A stretch of 5,091 nucleotides of DNA, from assembly GCA_035259345.1 (NCBI GenBank), contig DATFWK010000102.1, positions 1 through 5,091 of the forward strand, written 5' to 3'. The translations under genes were made by a program, and so were the position numbers. This document shows positions 5,055-5,091 of the stretch, piece after piece; positions within the stretch are counted from its first letter, which is position 1, and the number at the start of each line of letters is the position of its first letter. This DNA comes from DATFWK01 sp035259345 (GTDB lineage: Bacteria; Actinomycetota; Thermoleophilia; Miltoncostaeales; Miltoncostaeaceae). The notes under the pieces are model-generated. The model was not told where the DNA came from. It searched no databases and worked only from the letters and a program-made list of their open reading frames with translations.

Positions 5055-5063
5055 TCAAGAAAC

Positions 5064-5069
5064 GGGGAG
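5064..5069 (+). promoter_or_regulatory. Ribosome binding site of the right-edge gene
   Basis: GGGGAG stands 4 nt before the ATG at 5074 and is the best Shine-Dalgarno match in this part of the window. It decides the start of the partial gene. Confidence 0.6.
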
Positions 5070-5073
5070 TGAC

Positions 5074-5091
5074 ATGGCAGAGCGGCGGCGA
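5074..5091 (+). CDS. Start of a gene cut by the window edge
   Basis: Six codons are visible (MAERRR), preceded by a good ribosome binding site, an inverted repeat and a -10-like hexamer. The presence of a full set of upstream signals supports a real gene start. Nothing can be said about the product beyond a basic N-terminus. Confidence 0.6.

Noticed and set aside
1..5091. CRISPR array, toxin-antitoxin pair, biosynthetic cluster or phage-defence system
   Set aside because: There are no regularly spaced repeats, no paired small toxin/antitoxin frames and no defence or biosynthetic core domains. The intact genes are unrelated single units.

Overview
The window is very GC-rich. Its proteins have the alanine/arginine/glycine-rich composition and G/C-ending codons typical of soil Actinomycetota; Thermoleophilia (Solirubrobacterales or Gaiellales-like) is a reasonable guess, but no marker gene is present to fix the taxon. 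Four genes look intact and the start of a fifth runs off the right edge. The rest is mostly gene debris, so this reads as a decaying accessory region rather than a dense functional island. I did not find a convincing new multi-gene system.

Left third (1-1370). The window opens in an IS3-family insertion sequence remnant, with orfA and the start of orfB broken by three frameshifts and cut off near 390. Next come a 10-bp-stem hairpin with a T-tract, a pair of short direct repeats, and at 619-660 the exact 3' half of a tRNA-Thr(CGU) gene (anticodon loop to discriminator base) without its 5' half. That is the usual scar at the distal end of an element integrated into a tRNA gene. It implies that 1 to about 618 is the end of an integrated element, and that the intact tRNA, if it survives, lies to the left. 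After it, on the minus strand, are a small reading frame with an internal TAG stop, one copy of a 38-bp hairpin-forming repeat, and a short unidentified reading frame.

Middle (1371-3698, minus strand). In transcription order these are an alpha/beta hydrolase (3698-2994), a frameshifted N-terminal fragment of a zinc-less/MDR-type quinone oxidoreductase whose ATG overlaps the hydrolase stop, the second copy of the 38-bp repeat, about 230 bp of undefined sequence, and an exported beta-lactamase-fold serine hydrolase (2525-1371). The hydrolase and oxidoreductase were probably once translationally coupled. The oxidoreductase is now dead, and its remnant reads in frame into the serine hydrolase, creating a misleading 524-residue open frame.

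Right third (3699-5091, plus strand). A divergent intergenic region leads to a 77-residue secreted Lys/Thr-rich two-cysteine protein with a strong hairpin after it. Then come a class I SAM-dependent methyltransferase, probably leaderless, and finally a TAG-type -10 element, a perfect 17-nt inverted repeat, a ribosome binding site and the first six codons of another gene. Nothing shows that the intact genes share a pathway; they look like independent single-gene units.
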